From: Gemmobacter caeruleus | Lineage (GTDB): Bacteria > Pseudomonadota > Alphaproteobacteria > Rhodobacterales > Rhodobacteraceae | Length of the DNA: 64,000 bases | Direction of reading: 5' to 3' | Assembly: GCF_008271655.1 (NCBI RefSeq) | Contig: NZ_VKKX01000022.1 | Coordinates: 434,001-498,000 of the forward strand | Shown: positions 8,737-18,736 of the stretch, in pieces | Layout of the letters: every line of letters starts with the position of its first letter | Position numbering within the stretch: position 1 is the first letter of the stretch | The notes under the pieces: model-generated | What the model was told of the DNA's origin: nothing | Databases searched by the model: none | The model's input: the letters and a program-made list of their open reading frames with translations, nothing else | Made by a program: the position numbers and the translations under genes

Positions 8737-9561
8737 TCAGCGCGGGCTGCGGCTGGCGAGGGCGACCCCGGCAAGGACCAGTGTCGCGGCGGCGAGGGCG
8801 GCCGGGGCGGGCCGTTCGGCCAGAAGCAGCGCGCCGGCGATCAGCGCGATCACCGGCACCGCAAGTTGCGCCACCGCGGCACGGGCGGCGCCCAGTTGCG
8901 GCAGCAGCGCATACCAGAGCGCATAGCCCAGGCCCGAGGTCACCGCCCCCGAGGTCAGCGCCAGCAGCCAGCCCGTCGGACTGGGCGAGGGCGCCCCGGT
9001 CCAGAGGAGCGGCAGCGCAACCAGCGGCAGGGTCCAGAGAAAATTGCTGGCCGTGGCGGCCAGCGGGTCAGCCGCGCTTTTGCCGGCCAGCGAATAGAGG
9101 CCCCAGCCCAGGGCCGCCACCAGCATGAGCGCGGCCGGCAGCGCCCCCGGCACCGCGCCCGCCGCCGGCAGCATCAGCCAGACAAGGCCGGCAAAGGCCA
9201 GCGCCGCCCCGGCGATGCGGCGCGGGGGCAGGTCTTCGCCCATGAGGGCGGCGCCGGCGAACATGGTGATCTGCACGCCGCCAAACAGGATCAGCGCCCC
9301 CGCCCCTGCCGCAAGATCAAGATAGGCCAGCGAAAAGCCCAGCATATAGGCCGCAAGCGCCAGCACCGCGCCCGGGCGCGGCGGCGGCAGGGGCCGCCCT
9401 TGCAGGCGCAGCAGCAGAACCAGCATCGCCGCGCCCGAGGCCACGCGCAGGGCGGCAAAGACCAGCGGCGTGGCCGCGCCCTCGGTCAGCGCGGCGCGGG
9501 TCAGGATCGAATTGGCCGCGAAGGCGCAGAGGGTCAGCAGGGTGAGGGCCAGGAGACGCAT
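8737..9561 (-). CDS. DMT superfamily (EamA) transporter
   Basis: A 274-residue, alanine- and leucine-rich protein with about ten hydrophobic segments arranged as two EamA repeats. The drug/metabolite pattern is seen in the RAALTEGAATPLVFAALRV region of repeat one and the PVIALIAGALLLAERP region at the end of repeat two. Substrate is not predictable; relatives export amino acids, nucleobases or other small metabolites. The ATG begins at the first hydrophobic helix, as usual for the family. It is on the same strand as the iron-permease family gene, 57 bases upstream of it. Confidence 0.9.
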   Translation of the reverse strand: MRLLALTLLTLCAFAANSILTRAALTEGAATPLVFAALRVASGAAMLVLLLRLQGRPLPPPRPGAVLALAAYMLGFSLAYLDLAAGAGALILFGGVQITMFAGAALMGEDLPPRRIAGAALAFAGLVWLMLPAAGAVPGALPAALMLVAALGWGLYSLAGKSAADPLAATASNFLWTLPLVALPLLWTGAPSPSPTGWLLALTSGAVTSGLGYALWYALLPQLGAARAAVAQLAVPVIALIAGALLLAERPAPAALAAATLVLAGVALASRSPR

Positions 9562-9627
9562 CCCGCGACGCTAGGGGAGCGGCACGCCGCCCTCAAGCCC
9601 TGCCTTGGTCGCAGCGGCGTGCGCATG

Positions 9628-9657
9628 AAAAAAGGGCGCCCGAAGGCGCCCTTTTCC
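9628..9657 (-). terminator. Intrinsic terminator of groESL
   Basis: Perfect stem AAAGGGCGCC / GGCGCCCTTT with a 4-nt loop and a T6 tract on the minus strand, 18 bases after the groEL stop. Confidence 0.88.
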
Positions 9658-9675
9658 CTGACTGAAGCGGTTGGA

Positions 9676-11406
<1,731 letters not shown>

Positions 11407-11419
11407 TCAGAAAGCCGTC

Positions 11420-11707
11420 TCAGGCGATGACGCCGAGAATGTCGCTTTCCTTCATGATCAGCAGTTCCTGACCGTCGAGCGTGACTTCGGTGCCCGACCA
11501 TTTGCCGAACAGCACGCGGTCACCGGCCTTGACGGTCGGCGCGATCAGCTCGCCCGAATCCTTGCGCGCGCCCTCGCCCACCGAGACCACTTCGCCCTCG
11601 GCCGGCTTTTCCTTGGCGGTGTCGGGGATGATCAGGCCGCCCTTGGTCTTTTCGTCGCTCTGGACGCGCTTGACCAGCACACGATCATGCAGCGGTTTGA
11701 AAGCCAT
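11420..11707 (-). CDS. groES: Co-chaperonin GroES (10 kDa)
   Basis: The 95-residue lid of the GroEL chamber. It begins [15 protein letters not shown], has the mobile-loop segment [18 protein letters not shown], and ends [21 protein letters not shown] provides the ribosome binding site. A CIRCE operator lies in the leader, so the operon is under HrcA repression. Confidence 0.98.
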   Translation of the reverse strand: MAFKPLHDRVLVKRVQSDEKTKGGLIIPDTAKEKPAEGEVVSVGEGARKDSGELIAPTVKAGDRVLFGKWSGTEVTLDGQELLIMKESDILGVIA

Positions 11708-11744
11708 CTGGTAACACTCCCTCGGTTTCCAGTTTGAATGGGGA

Positions 11745-11771
11745 TTAGCACTCACCCAGGATGAGTGCCAA
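11745..11771 (-). promoter_or_regulatory. CIRCE operator (HrcA binding site) of groESL
   Basis: TTAGCACTC-N9-GAGTGCCAA on the plus strand matches the CIRCE consensus TTAGCACTC-N9-GAGTGCTAA with one mismatch. It lies 38 bases upstream of the groES ATG. Confidence 0.95.
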
Positions 11772-11782
11772 CGCGCCGCAGA

Positions 11783-11809
11783 GTTATGGAGGGGGCGGCA
11801 CCCTGTCAA
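11783..11809 (-). promoter_or_regulatory. Probable vegetative promoter of groESL
   Basis: TTGACA on the minus strand is followed after 15 bases by CATAAC. This places the start site at or just before the CIRCE element, the standard geometry for HrcA repression. Confidence 0.55.
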
Positions 11810-11888
11810 CCGGCGGGCCCAAAATTTTCGCGAAAATTTTGGTGGCGCCCGGCTTTCGCGGCCTGCGCCCTTGTGACAGGCTGGCGCC

Positions 11889-12902
11889 ATGTCGATCCTG
11901 TCGCTTCTCCGCCCCGTCCTGACCGCCACACTTGCGCTTGTGCTGATGACCGGCACCGCCTCCGCGCGCTGCGCCGGCACGAATCTGCTCGATCATCTCG
12001 ACCCTGCCGATTCCCTGGCGCTGGAGGCGGCGACCGCGGCACAGCCCTTTGCGCGCGGCAATCTGTGGCAGGCGACCCGGGGCGGCGCCAGTGTCACGCT
12101 TCTGGGCACCTATCACATGGCCGATCCGCGTCATGAGGCGGTGATCGACCGGATGCGCCCGCTGATCGCGGGGGCCACGGCGCTCTTGGTCGAGGCCGGG
12201 CCGGAGGAGGAGCGCGCGCTCAAGCGCGACATCGCCGAGACGCCCGCGCTTTTGTTCCTGACCGAGGGCGACAGCCTGATGCAGCAGATGCCCGCTGCCG
12301 AATGGCAGCGCGTCGCGGCGGCGCTGGCCGCGCGCAAGATCCCGCCCTTCATGGGGGCCAAGATGCGGCCCTGGTATCTGGCGACCATGTTGGCCATCGC
12401 GCCTTGCGACATGGCCGAGGTCTCGGCCGGGCGCGGCCTGGATCATCGGGTGATGGATCTGGCGACAGAGGCCGGCCGCCCGATCCGCGCGCTGGAGCCG
12501 CATACGACCCTGTTTCGCATCTTTGACCGGCTGACCCCGGAACAGCAGCTGGAAATGCTGCGTTCGTCGCTGGTGATGGAGGATCGGGTGGCGGATTTCG
12601 CGATCACCCTTTCTGCCGCCTATTTCGCCGAGGACAGCCGCCGGATGTGGGAATATCTGCGCCTGATCTCGGGGCGGATGCCCGATTATACGCCGGCCCG
12701 CGCCGATGCCGAATTCGCGCTGATGGAAGAGGCGCTGATGACCGAGCGCAACCGCGCCTGGATTCCGGTGATCGAAGACGCGGCCGCCGGCGGGCCAGTG
12801 GTCGCGGCCTTTGGCGCGCTGCATCTGGCGGGCCAGGGCGGGGTGCTGAACCTGCTGGCCGAACGCGGCTGGCAGGTCACCCGCCTGCCGCTGGCGCCCT
12901 GA
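11889..12902 (+). CDS. TraB/GumN family secreted protein
   Basis: A 337-residue protein with an N-terminal signal peptide (hydrophobic stretch [16 protein letters not shown], cleavage near residue 26). The family motifs are [10 protein letters not shown] near residue 73 and a C-terminal [15 protein letters not shown]; the two paired histidine motifs are the proposed metal or catalytic sites of the TraB/GumN superfamily, related to Tiki proteases. Two cysteines in the mature part (RCAG and APCDMAE) could form a disulfide. The bacterial function is unproven. It stands between groESL and the convergent reductase gene, whose stop lies 4 bases away. Confidence 0.87.
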   Translation: MSILSLLRPVLTATLALVLMTGTASARCAGTNLLDHLDPADSLALEAATAAQPFARGNLWQATRGGASVTLLGTYHMADPRHEAVIDRMRPLIAGATALLVEAGPEEERALKRDIAETPALLFLTEGDSLMQQMPAAEWQRVAAALAARKIPPFMGAKMRPWYLATMLAIAPCDMAEVSAGRGLDHRVMDLATEAGRPIRALEPHTTLFRIFDRLTPEQQLEMLRSSLVMEDRVADFAITLSAAYFAEDSRRMWEYLRLISGRMPDYTPARADAEFALMEEALMTERNRAWIPVIEDAAAGGPVVAAFGALHLAGQGGVLNLLAERGWQVTRLPLAP

Positions 12903-12906
12903 CGGG

Positions 12907-14919
12907 TCACAGCGCGGCGGCCAGCCGCGTGCCCTGGTCGATCGCGCGTTTCGCGTCCAGCTCTGCCGCGACATCGGCGCCACCGATGATATGGACGGGC
13001 AGACCCATCGCGCGCAGGCCGGGCTCCAGCCCGCGTTCCGGTTCCTGGCCGGCGCAGATCACCACCGTATCGACAGGCAGCACCTGCGGCGCGCCGTTCA
13101 CCGTGACGGCCAGCCCCTCGGGCGTGACCGCGTCATAGCTGACGCCGCCCAGCATCCTGACGCCCTTCATCTGAAGCGTGGCGCGGTGGATCCAGCCGGT
13201 CGTCTTGCCCAGCTTGCGGCCCGGCTTTTCCGGCTTGCGCTGCAAGAGCCAGACCTGCCGCGCCGGCGGTTCGGGCTGCGGCCCCTCCGGCGCCAGCCCG
13301 CCTGCCACCTGGGCCGGATCGCCGACGCCCCATTCGCGGCGCCACAGGGCGGGGTCCAGCGTGGGGCTGGTGCCGTGATGGGTCAGGAATTCGGCCACGT
13401 CAAAGCCGATACCCCCTGCCCCCACCACCGCCACGCGCGGCCCGACCGGGGCGCCGCGCAGCACCTCGCGATAGGACAGCACATTGGCCGCCCCCTCACC
13501 CGTGATCCCGGCGGGACGGGGGGTGATGCCGGTGGCGAGGATCACCGCATCAAAGCCCGCCAGCATCTCGGGCGAGGCTTCGGTATTCAGCCGCAGATCG
13601 ACGGTCGAGGCCGCGATGCTGGCCTCGAACCACTCGATCAGGCCGCGAAACTCCTCCTTGCCCGGAATGCTGGCGGCCAGATGCAACTGCCCGCCCACGC
13701 GGTCCGCACGGTCGAACAGCGTCACCGCATGGCCGCGCCCGGCGGCGGTCAGCGCTGCCGACAGGCCCGCCGGACCGGCCCCCACCACGGCGATGCGGCG
13801 GGGCGTGTCGGTAGGGGCGATCACCAGTTCCGTTTCATGGCAGGCGCGCGGGTTCACGAGGCAAGAGGTCAGCTTGCCGCTGAACGTATGGTCCAGACAG
13901 GCCTGATTGCAGGCGATGCAGGGCGCGATTTCCGCGGCCCGCCCCGCCGCCGCCTTGGCCACGAAATCGGGATCAGCCAGGAAGGGCCGCGCCATCGACA
14001 CCATATCGGCCTGCCCGCCGGCAATCAGCCCCTCGGCCACCGCCGGCGTGTTGATGCGGTTCGAGGTGATCACCGGGATGCCGACCTCGGGGCGCAGTCG
14101 CGCGGTCAGATGGGCAAAGGCCGCGCGGGGCACCGAGGTGGCGATGGTGGGCACCCGCGCCTCGTGCCAGCCGATGCCGGTATTCAGCACCGAGGCCCCG
14201 GCGCCCTCGATCGCGCGGGCCAGCGTCACCACCTCGTCCCAGGTGGAGCCGTCGGGGATCAGGTCGATCAGCGAGATGCGATAGATCAGGATCGCCTCGC
14301 CAATGGCCGCGCGCACGCGGCGCACCACCTCCACCGGCAGGCGCATGCGGTTTTCGTAACTCCCGCCCCAGCGGTCGCTGCGGCGGTTCACATGGCGGAC
14401 AAGGAACTGGTTGAGGAAATAGCCCTCGGACCCCATGACCTCCACCCCGTCATAGCCGGCCTCGATGGCACGGGCGGCGGCGGTCACGATGTCGGCGATC
14501 TGCTTCTCGATCCCTTCCTCGTCCAGTTCGCGGGGCGGAAAGGGCGAGATCGGCGATTTGACCGCCGAGGCCGAGACGCAATCGGGGCCATAGGCATAGC
14601 GCCCGGCATGCAGGATCTGCATGGCGATCCGGCCCCCGGCATCATGCACCCGGTCGGTGACGATGCGGTGATTTGCGATGTCTTGCGCGGTGAACAGGCC
14701 GGCGGCACCGGGAAACACCCCGCCCTCGCGGTTGGGCGCCATGCCGCCGGTGACCATCAGCCCGACCCCGCCACGCGCCCGTGCCGCGTAGAATTCGGCG
14801 ACGCGGTTCCAGTCGCCGGTTTCCTCCAGCCCGGTATGCATCGACCCCATCAGCACGCGGTTCCGCAGCGTGACCGCGCCCAGCGTGATCGGCTGCAAGA
14901 GATGCGGATAGGTAGTCAT
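12907..14919 (-). CDS. fadH: NADPH-dependent 2,4-dienoyl-CoA reductase type iron-sulfur flavoprotein
   Basis: The 670-residue multidomain enzyme has an N-terminal old yellow enzyme TIM barrel (FMN; start HLLQPITLGAVTLRNRVLMG), then a 4Fe-4S motif beginning CIACNQAC near residue 334 with a further cysteine in LTSCLVNP, and a C-terminal FAD/NADPH module (VVGAGPAGLSAALTAAGRG and VVGAGGIGFDVAEFL). It matches bacterial FadH, which removes 4,5-unsaturation during beta-oxidation. Close homologues reduce other enones or amines, so the exact substrate is inferred. GGGGGAGG precedes the chosen ATG. It appears to be monocistronic. Confidence 0.9.
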   Translation of the reverse strand: MTTYPHLLQPITLGAVTLRNRVLMGSMHTGLEETGDWNRVAEFYAARARGGVGLMVTGGMAPNREGGVFPGAAGLFTAQDIANHRIVTDRVHDAGGRIAMQILHAGRYAYGPDCVSASAVKSPISPFPPRELDEEGIEKQIADIVTAAARAIEAGYDGVEVMGSEGYFLNQFLVRHVNRRSDRWGGSYENRMRLPVEVVRRVRAAIGEAILIYRISLIDLIPDGSTWDEVVTLARAIEGAGASVLNTGIGWHEARVPTIATSVPRAAFAHLTARLRPEVGIPVITSNRINTPAVAEGLIAGGQADMVSMARPFLADPDFVAKAAAGRAAEIAPCIACNQACLDHTFSGKLTSCLVNPRACHETELVIAPTDTPRRIAVVGAGPAGLSAALTAAGRGHAVTLFDRADRVGGQLHLAASIPGKEEFRGLIEWFEASIAASTVDLRLNTEASPEMLAGFDAVILATGITPRPAGITGEGAANVLSYREVLRGAPVGPRVAVVGAGGIGFDVAEFLTHHGTSPTLDPALWRREWGVGDPAQVAGGLAPEGPQPEPPARQVWLLQRKPEKPGRKLGKTTGWIHRATLQMKGVRMLGGVSYDAVTPEGLAVTVNGAPQVLPVDTVVICAGQEPERGLEPGLRAMGLPVHIIGGADVAAELDAKRAIDQGTRLAAAL

Positions 14920-14993
14920 GGCGCGGGCCTCCCCCCTTTTGGCTGGGGGCCAAACTGGCAAAGCCGCGCCGCGCTGTCACCGCCTACGCTGCG

Positions 14994-15425
14994 TCACGAA
15001 ACCGCGCGGCGATCCCAGCCCAGCACATGATCCAGCGAGAACCGGCCCGGGCCGCGCGCGATCAGCGCAAGGAAACAGGCGGCCCAGAGGCCATGCGTCA
15101 CCCAGGCCTCGGGATAGACGAAGATCTCGATCACCGCCGTCATGCCCAACAGCGCCAGCGCCGAAAACCGCGTCGCCAGCCCCAGCACCAGCAGCACCGG
15201 CAGCGCATGTTCCGCGATGGTGGCCATTACGGCGGCCCAGTCGGAGGGGATCAGCGGCAGCGCGTATTCCTCCTTGAACAGGAACCACGTGCTGTCCTTG
15301 ATCATGAAGCCATCGACCTTCGTGCGGCCCGACATGAAGAACACCGCCGCCGGAAAAAGACGCAGCGCGAGGGCGGGCAGATCCCAAGGCAGGCGGTCGA
15401 ACAGGGCGTTGAGACGGGCGATCAT
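14994..15425 (-). CDS. DoxX family membrane protein of the bufferin operon
   Basis: A 143-residue DoxX protein with four hydrophobic helices (for example [15 protein letters not shown] and [14 protein letters not shown]). It is the last gene of a four-gene operon, overlapping the preceding DUF2063 gene by 4 bases (ATGA). The same DUF2282-DUF692-DUF2063-DoxX order is known from the gig/bufferin operons of Caulobacter and Legionella. There the DoxX member is thought to act at the membrane in the same metal-stress response; its biochemical activity is unknown. Confidence 0.88.
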   Translation of the reverse strand: MIARLNALFDRLPWDLPALALRLFPAAVFFMSGRTKVDGFMIKDSTWFLFKEEYALPLIPSDWAAVMATIAEHALPVLLVLGLATRFSALALLGMTAVIEIFVYPEAWVTHGLWAACFLALIARGPGRFSLDHVLGWDRRAVS

Positions 15426-16189
15426 GCGGTTTCTCCGAAGGCAAGGCCGGTCAGGGCGCCTGCCCGGGCCAGCGACAGCAGAATGGCGCCGGGGTCATGG
15501 CCCGGCTCGGCGGTGGCGGCGGCCTCGGCCGCGCGGATCAGCACGAGACCCGATTGCAGCGCGGCGACAAAGGTCGCATCGCCCGGGCCAAGCGCCCGCA
15601 CCGGCACATCGTCGCGCCGGTCGCGCAGGATCAGCGCGGTTTCGGGGCGGTTCACCTCCAGCGGCGCGGGGGTGGCGCCGGGCTGGTTCATCGCCCAGGC
15701 CGATACGGCAGCAAAGCGCGAGGGCACGATCCGCAGCGAAGGGTGCAGCGCCAGCCGCGCCCGTCCGGCATCGGCGGCGGCCTGCGACAGCGCCTCGGGC
15801 GGCAGGGGTTCGGCATCGGCGGCGTGATAAGCCTCGCCGCGGGCGAATTCGATCCGCGCCACATCGGCGACCCAGGGCAGCCCCGCCAGCGGCGGAAAGC
15901 CGGTCAGGAAATCGGCAAAGCCGCCGCCCCAGGCAAAGAGCATGGGGTTTTGCGGCCCCTGTTCGGCCAGGAAAAGCGGCGCGAGGGCTGCAAAGAATTC
16001 GGCGCCCAGGATCCGCTCCACCGCCGGAAAGCGGGCGGCCAGCGCCCGGCTCAGCGAATGGGCGACATTGTTGCGATAGACCGCGAAACGCTGCGCGGCC
16101 TCGTCCGGCGCGCGGGCGGTCACGCCCGGCGGCAGGGTGCCGGTGAACAGCCCGTCCTGAAAGAATTGCAGGAAATCAGCGTGCCGCAT
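15422..16189 (-). CDS. bufC: BufC: DUF2063 partner of the MNIO enzyme
   Basis: A 255-residue protein with the DUF2063 (HvfC/BufC N-terminal) domain: [13 protein letters not shown] at the start, then [18 protein letters not shown] and [16 protein letters not shown]. In known bufferin systems this protein binds the precursor peptide and the DUF692 iron enzyme and is needed for cysteine modification. The C-terminal half (from about residue 110) is the usual variable domain. It overlaps the DUF692 gene by 14 bases and the DoxX gene by 4, so all three are translationally coupled. Confidence 0.9.
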   Translation of the reverse strand: MRHADFLQFFQDGLFTGTLPPGVTARAPDEAAQRFAVYRNNVAHSLSRALAARFPAVERILGAEFFAALAPLFLAEQGPQNPMLFAWGGGFADFLTGFPPLAGLPWVADVARIEFARGEAYHAADAEPLPPEALSQAAADAGRARLALHPSLRIVPSRFAAVSAWAMNQPGATPAPLEVNRPETALILRDRRDDVPVRALGPGDATFVAALQSGLVLIRAAEAAATAEPGHDPGAILLSLARAGALTGLAFGETA

Positions 16190-17012
16190 GGGCCACCCGC
16201 CGGGTCAGCACGGCGCGGGCGCGGTCGGCCTCGGCCATCAGCACCGGGAAATCCGGCACGTCATTATCCCATTCGATCAGCGTCGGCAGCGGCCCCGCCG
16301 CCGCGATCACCTCGGCATAAAGCGCCCAGACCGGATCGGCGACCGGTGTGCCATGCGCGTCGATCAGCAAGGGGCCAGAGGGCAGCTCCTCCTCGGCATG
16401 ACCGCCCAGATGGATCTCGCCCACCCGATCCAGTGGGAAATCCCGCAGATAGGCGCGCGGGTCCATGCGGTGATTGGTGCAGCTGACAAAGACATTGTTC
16501 ACATCGAGCAACAGCCCGCATCCGGTGCGGCGGCTGATCTCGGTCATGAAATCAATCTCGGGGATCGTGGATTGTTCGAACAGCACATAGGTCGAGGGGT
16601 TTTCCAGCAGCATCCGCCGGCCAAGTGCTGCCTGCACCTCGTCGATGTGATCGCAGACCAGCGCCAGAGTCTCCTCGGTATAGGGCAGCGGCAAGAGGTC
16701 ATTGAGGTAGATGCCATGGCTCGACCAGGCCAGATGTTCGGAAAAGCTTTCGGGCTGGTACAGATCGACTAGCCGCTTCAGCCGGGCCAGATGATCGCGG
16801 TCGATGCGGCTGCCGCCGATCGACAGGCCCACCCCATGCAGCGAAATCGCATAATCGGCGCGCAGGGCCTCCAGCGTGCGATGCGCGGGGCCGCCCTCGC
16901 CCATGTAATTCTCGGCATGGACCTCGAAAAACCCGAGATCGGGCCGGGTCTCGCGAATGGCGGCGAAATGTTCGGGCTTGAAGCCGATACCGGGGGTGGC
17001 GGGCAGGGTCAT
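16176..17012 (-). CDS. bufB: BufB: DUF692 multinuclear non-haem iron oxidative enzyme (MNIO)
   Basis: A 278-residue TIM-barrel enzyme of the DUF692/MNIO family, which uses a multi-iron centre and oxygen to modify cysteines in ribosomal peptides; in bufferins, cysteines become thiooxazole-type heterocycles. Metal-ligand motifs are intact: EVHAENY at residues 30-36, [11 protein letters not shown] at 57-67, then [42 protein letters not shown] and [12 protein letters not shown]. The ATG at [12 protein letters not shown] is preferred over the upstream in-frame ATG because the family starts GIG(F/L)K near residue 8. It follows the precursor gene by 83 bases on the same strand. Confidence 0.94.
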   Translation of the reverse strand: MTLPATPGIGFKPEHFAAIRETRPDLGFFEVHAENYMGEGGPAHRTLEALRADYAISLHGVGLSIGGSRIDRDHLARLKRLVDLYQPESFSEHLAWSSHGIYLNDLLPLPYTEETLALVCDHIDEVQAALGRRMLLENPSTYVLFEQSTIPEIDFMTEISRRTGCGLLLDVNNVFVSCTNHRMDPRAYLRDFPLDRVGEIHLGGHAEEELPSGPLLIDAHGTPVADPVWALYAEVIAAAGPLPTLIEWDNDVPDFPVLMAEADRARAVLTRRVAHAAR

Positions 17013-17095
17013 GGTCGGGTTCCTCCGTTTGGGCGGGGCGCACCGCCTGGGGAGAGGCGCGCCCCGATTGGGCCGGGTTTCCCCGGCCCGGCCGA

Positions 17096-17371
17096 TCACA
17101 TCGCGATCGGCTCAAGCGAGCCCTTGCCGTTCGGCGTTTCCATGGTCACGCAGGTGCCGGCGGGAACGTATTTCCACGCATTGCCCTGGAAATCCTTGGT
17201 CGCGGTGCCGGCGCAGGTGGTGCCGGGGCCGGCGGCGCAGTCGTTCTGGCCGGCCATCGCCACGCCATAGCACTTTTCCATCTCGCCCTCGGCCGAGGCC
17301 ATCGAGGCGGCCAGCGTCAGCGCGGTGGCGAGCGAGGCGGTCAGGGTCAGGGTTTTGGTCATTGCGGTCAT
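17096..17371 (-). CDS. bufA: BufA: DUF2282 bufferin-type precursor peptide (metal-binding RiPP)
   Basis: A 91-residue exported peptide. Residues 1-27 form a Sec signal peptide ending SMASA. The mature part carries four cysteines at C34, C45, C53 and C74 in the DUF2282 layout [28 protein letters not shown] and [10 protein letters not shown]. In Caulobacter, peptides of this type are modified by a DUF692/DUF2063 pair and bind copper in the periplasm; here that function is inferred from family and operon. GGAGG lies five to six bases before the first ATG (MTAMTK), which decides the start. An ECF promoter sits about 55 bases upstream. Confidence 0.92.
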   Translation of the reverse strand: MTAMTKTLTLTASLATALTLAASMASAEGEMEKCYGVAMAGQNDCAAGPGTTCAGTATKDFQGNAWKYVPAGTCVTMETPNGKGSLEPIAM

Positions 17372-17426
17372 GGTGTCCTCCGAATTGGAACGCAAGGTGT
17401 GCGACTGCCGCACCCTTGCAAAACCA

Positions 17427-17452
17427 TTCGCGGCCCGACGGGGCGGCGTTAC
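17427..17452 (-). promoter_or_regulatory. ECF (SigF-type) promoter of the bufferin operon
   Basis: On the minus strand GTAACG-N16-CGAA, identical in boxes and spacing to the promoter in front of the sigma factor gene itself. The predicted start site is near 17420, giving a leader of about 50 bases to bufA. Confidence 0.82.
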
Positions 17453-17510
17453 AGCCTCACGCTTTCGTGTTCGAAAAACAGATCATGGGCGATTTTTTTG
17501 CGGATCGCGT

Positions 17511-17536
17511 GTAACGATCTGCCCGATCGCAACGAA
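17511..17536 (+). promoter_or_regulatory. Autoregulatory ECF promoter of the sigF-nrsF pair
   Basis: GTAACG-N16-CGAA on the plus strand, the same pattern as the bufferin promoter on the other strand. The predicted start is near 17542, leaving a very short leader (under 10 bases) before the sigma factor ATG at 17550. Confidence 0.8.
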
Positions 17537-17549
17537 GATATCTACAGAC

Positions 17550-18098
17550 ATGAGTGTGACGGACGAAACGCTGGCGGGCCTGCTACGGGCGGCGAATGCG
17601 GGGGACGGGCGGGCCTATGCCCGGTTCCTGACCGCCGTCACCCCGGCATTGCGCAGCGTGGTCCGGGCCCGCGGGCGCGGCCTGGGTGCCGAGGCGCAAG
17701 AGGATGTGGTGCAGGAAGTGCTGCTTGCCATCCACCTCAAGCGCCATACCTGGCAATCCGACAGCCCGGTGAAGCCCTGGCTCTATGCCGTGGCACGTTA
17801 CAAGGTCGTCGATGCCTTCCGCCGGCTGGGTTCGGGTCGGGTGCATCTGCCGATCGAGGATTTCGCCGAAGCGCTGGAAGGCGCCCCGGCGCCAGAGCCG
17901 CTGGCCGCGCACGATGCCGCGCGGCTTTTGGGCCAGATCGACGCGCGTTCGGCCGAGATCGTGCGCGCCGTGCATCTGGAGGGCGAGGAAACCGCGCAGG
18001 TCGGTGCCCGGCTTGCGATGACCGAAGGGGCGGTGCGGGTGGCCCTGCACCGCGCGATGAAAAGGCTCGCGGCCTTGGGCCGGGGGAATGAAGGATGA
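17550..18098 (+). CDS. sigF: ECF sigma factor, SigF-like, metal/oxidative stress type
   Basis: A 182-residue group 4 sigma factor. Region 2 includes EDVVQEVLLAIHLKRHTW and KPWLYAVARYKVVDAFRR; region 4 includes RLAMTEGAVRVALHRAMKRL. It starts MSVTDETLAGLLRAANAGDG. The gene overlaps a DUF1109/NrsF membrane anti-sigma gene by 4 bases and is divergent from the bufferin operon, the same context as Caulobacter SigF. Identical promoters on both sides indicate that it activates itself and bufA. It has no clear ribosome binding site, which fits its very short predicted leader. Confidence 0.9.
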   Translation: MSVTDETLAGLLRAANAGDGRAYARFLTAVTPALRSVVRARGRGLGAEAQEDVVQEVLLAIHLKRHTWQSDSPVKPWLYAVARYKVVDAFRRLGSGRVHLPIEDFAEALEGAPAPEPLAAHDAARLLGQIDARSAEIVRAVHLEGEETAQVGARLAMTEGAVRVALHRAMKRLAALGRGNEG

Positions 18099-18733
18099 AA
18101 ACCGAGGATCTGATCACCCGACTGGCCGCCGAGGCCCCTGCCACCGCCCCGATCTCGGGCGGCCGTGTCGTCATGGCGGGGCTGCTGGCGGGGCTTCCCG
18201 CGCTGGCCTTGCTGCTGGGGCTTCTGGGGGTGCGGCCGGATTTCATGGCGGCGATGGCGGTGCCGGTCACCACCTTGAAGATGGTTCTGCCGGCGGCGAT
18301 CGCGCTACTGGCCGGTGGCGCCGCGCTGCGGCTGATGCGCCCCGAGGGGCGGGTGGGCCTGGCGGGGCCGGCGCTGGCCGGGCTGGCGCTGGTTGCGCTG
18401 GCACTGGTCGTCTGGCGGCTGGTGGCGCTGTCGGCGCCGCAGATCCCGGTGGCGCTGATGGGGCGCACCGCGCCGCAATGCCTGTTTCTGCTGCTCGGGC
18501 TGGCGACGGGGCCGTTTCTGGCGGTGTTCTGGGGCCTGCGCGCCGGGGCCAGCACACGCCCCGCGCTGACCGGCGGGCTGGCCGGGCTGGCGGCGGGCGG
18601 GGCCGCGGCCACCCTTTATGCGCTGCATTGCCCCGAGGACGATCCGCTGTTCTTCGTGTTCTGGTATGGCGGCGCCATCCTGCTGTCGGGTCTGGCCGGC
18701 ATGGTGGCCGGGGCGCGCGGGCTGCGCTGGTAA
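18095..18733 (+). CDS. nrsF: NrsF-type (DUF1109) membrane anti-sigma factor
   Basis: A 212-residue protein with a cytosolic N terminus (MKTEDLITRLAAEAP) and six hydrophobic helices. It has exactly two cysteines, C129 (APQCLFLLLG) and C179 (ALHCPEDDPLFF), 50 residues apart. As I recall, Caulobacter NrsF has two essential cysteines with the same spacing that sense metal or redox stress and release SigF. The start codon overlaps the sigma factor stop (ATGA), so the two are made in a fixed ratio. Confidence 0.9.
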   Translation: MKTEDLITRLAAEAPATAPISGGRVVMAGLLAGLPALALLLGLLGVRPDFMAAMAVPVTTLKMVLPAAIALLAGGAALRLMRPEGRVGLAGPALAGLALVALALVVWRLVALSAPQIPVALMGRTAPQCLFLLLGLATGPFLAVFWGLRAGASTRPALTGGLAGLAAGGAAATLYALHCPEDDPLFFVFWYGGAILLSGLAGMVAGARGLRW

Positions 18734-18736
18734 CCC

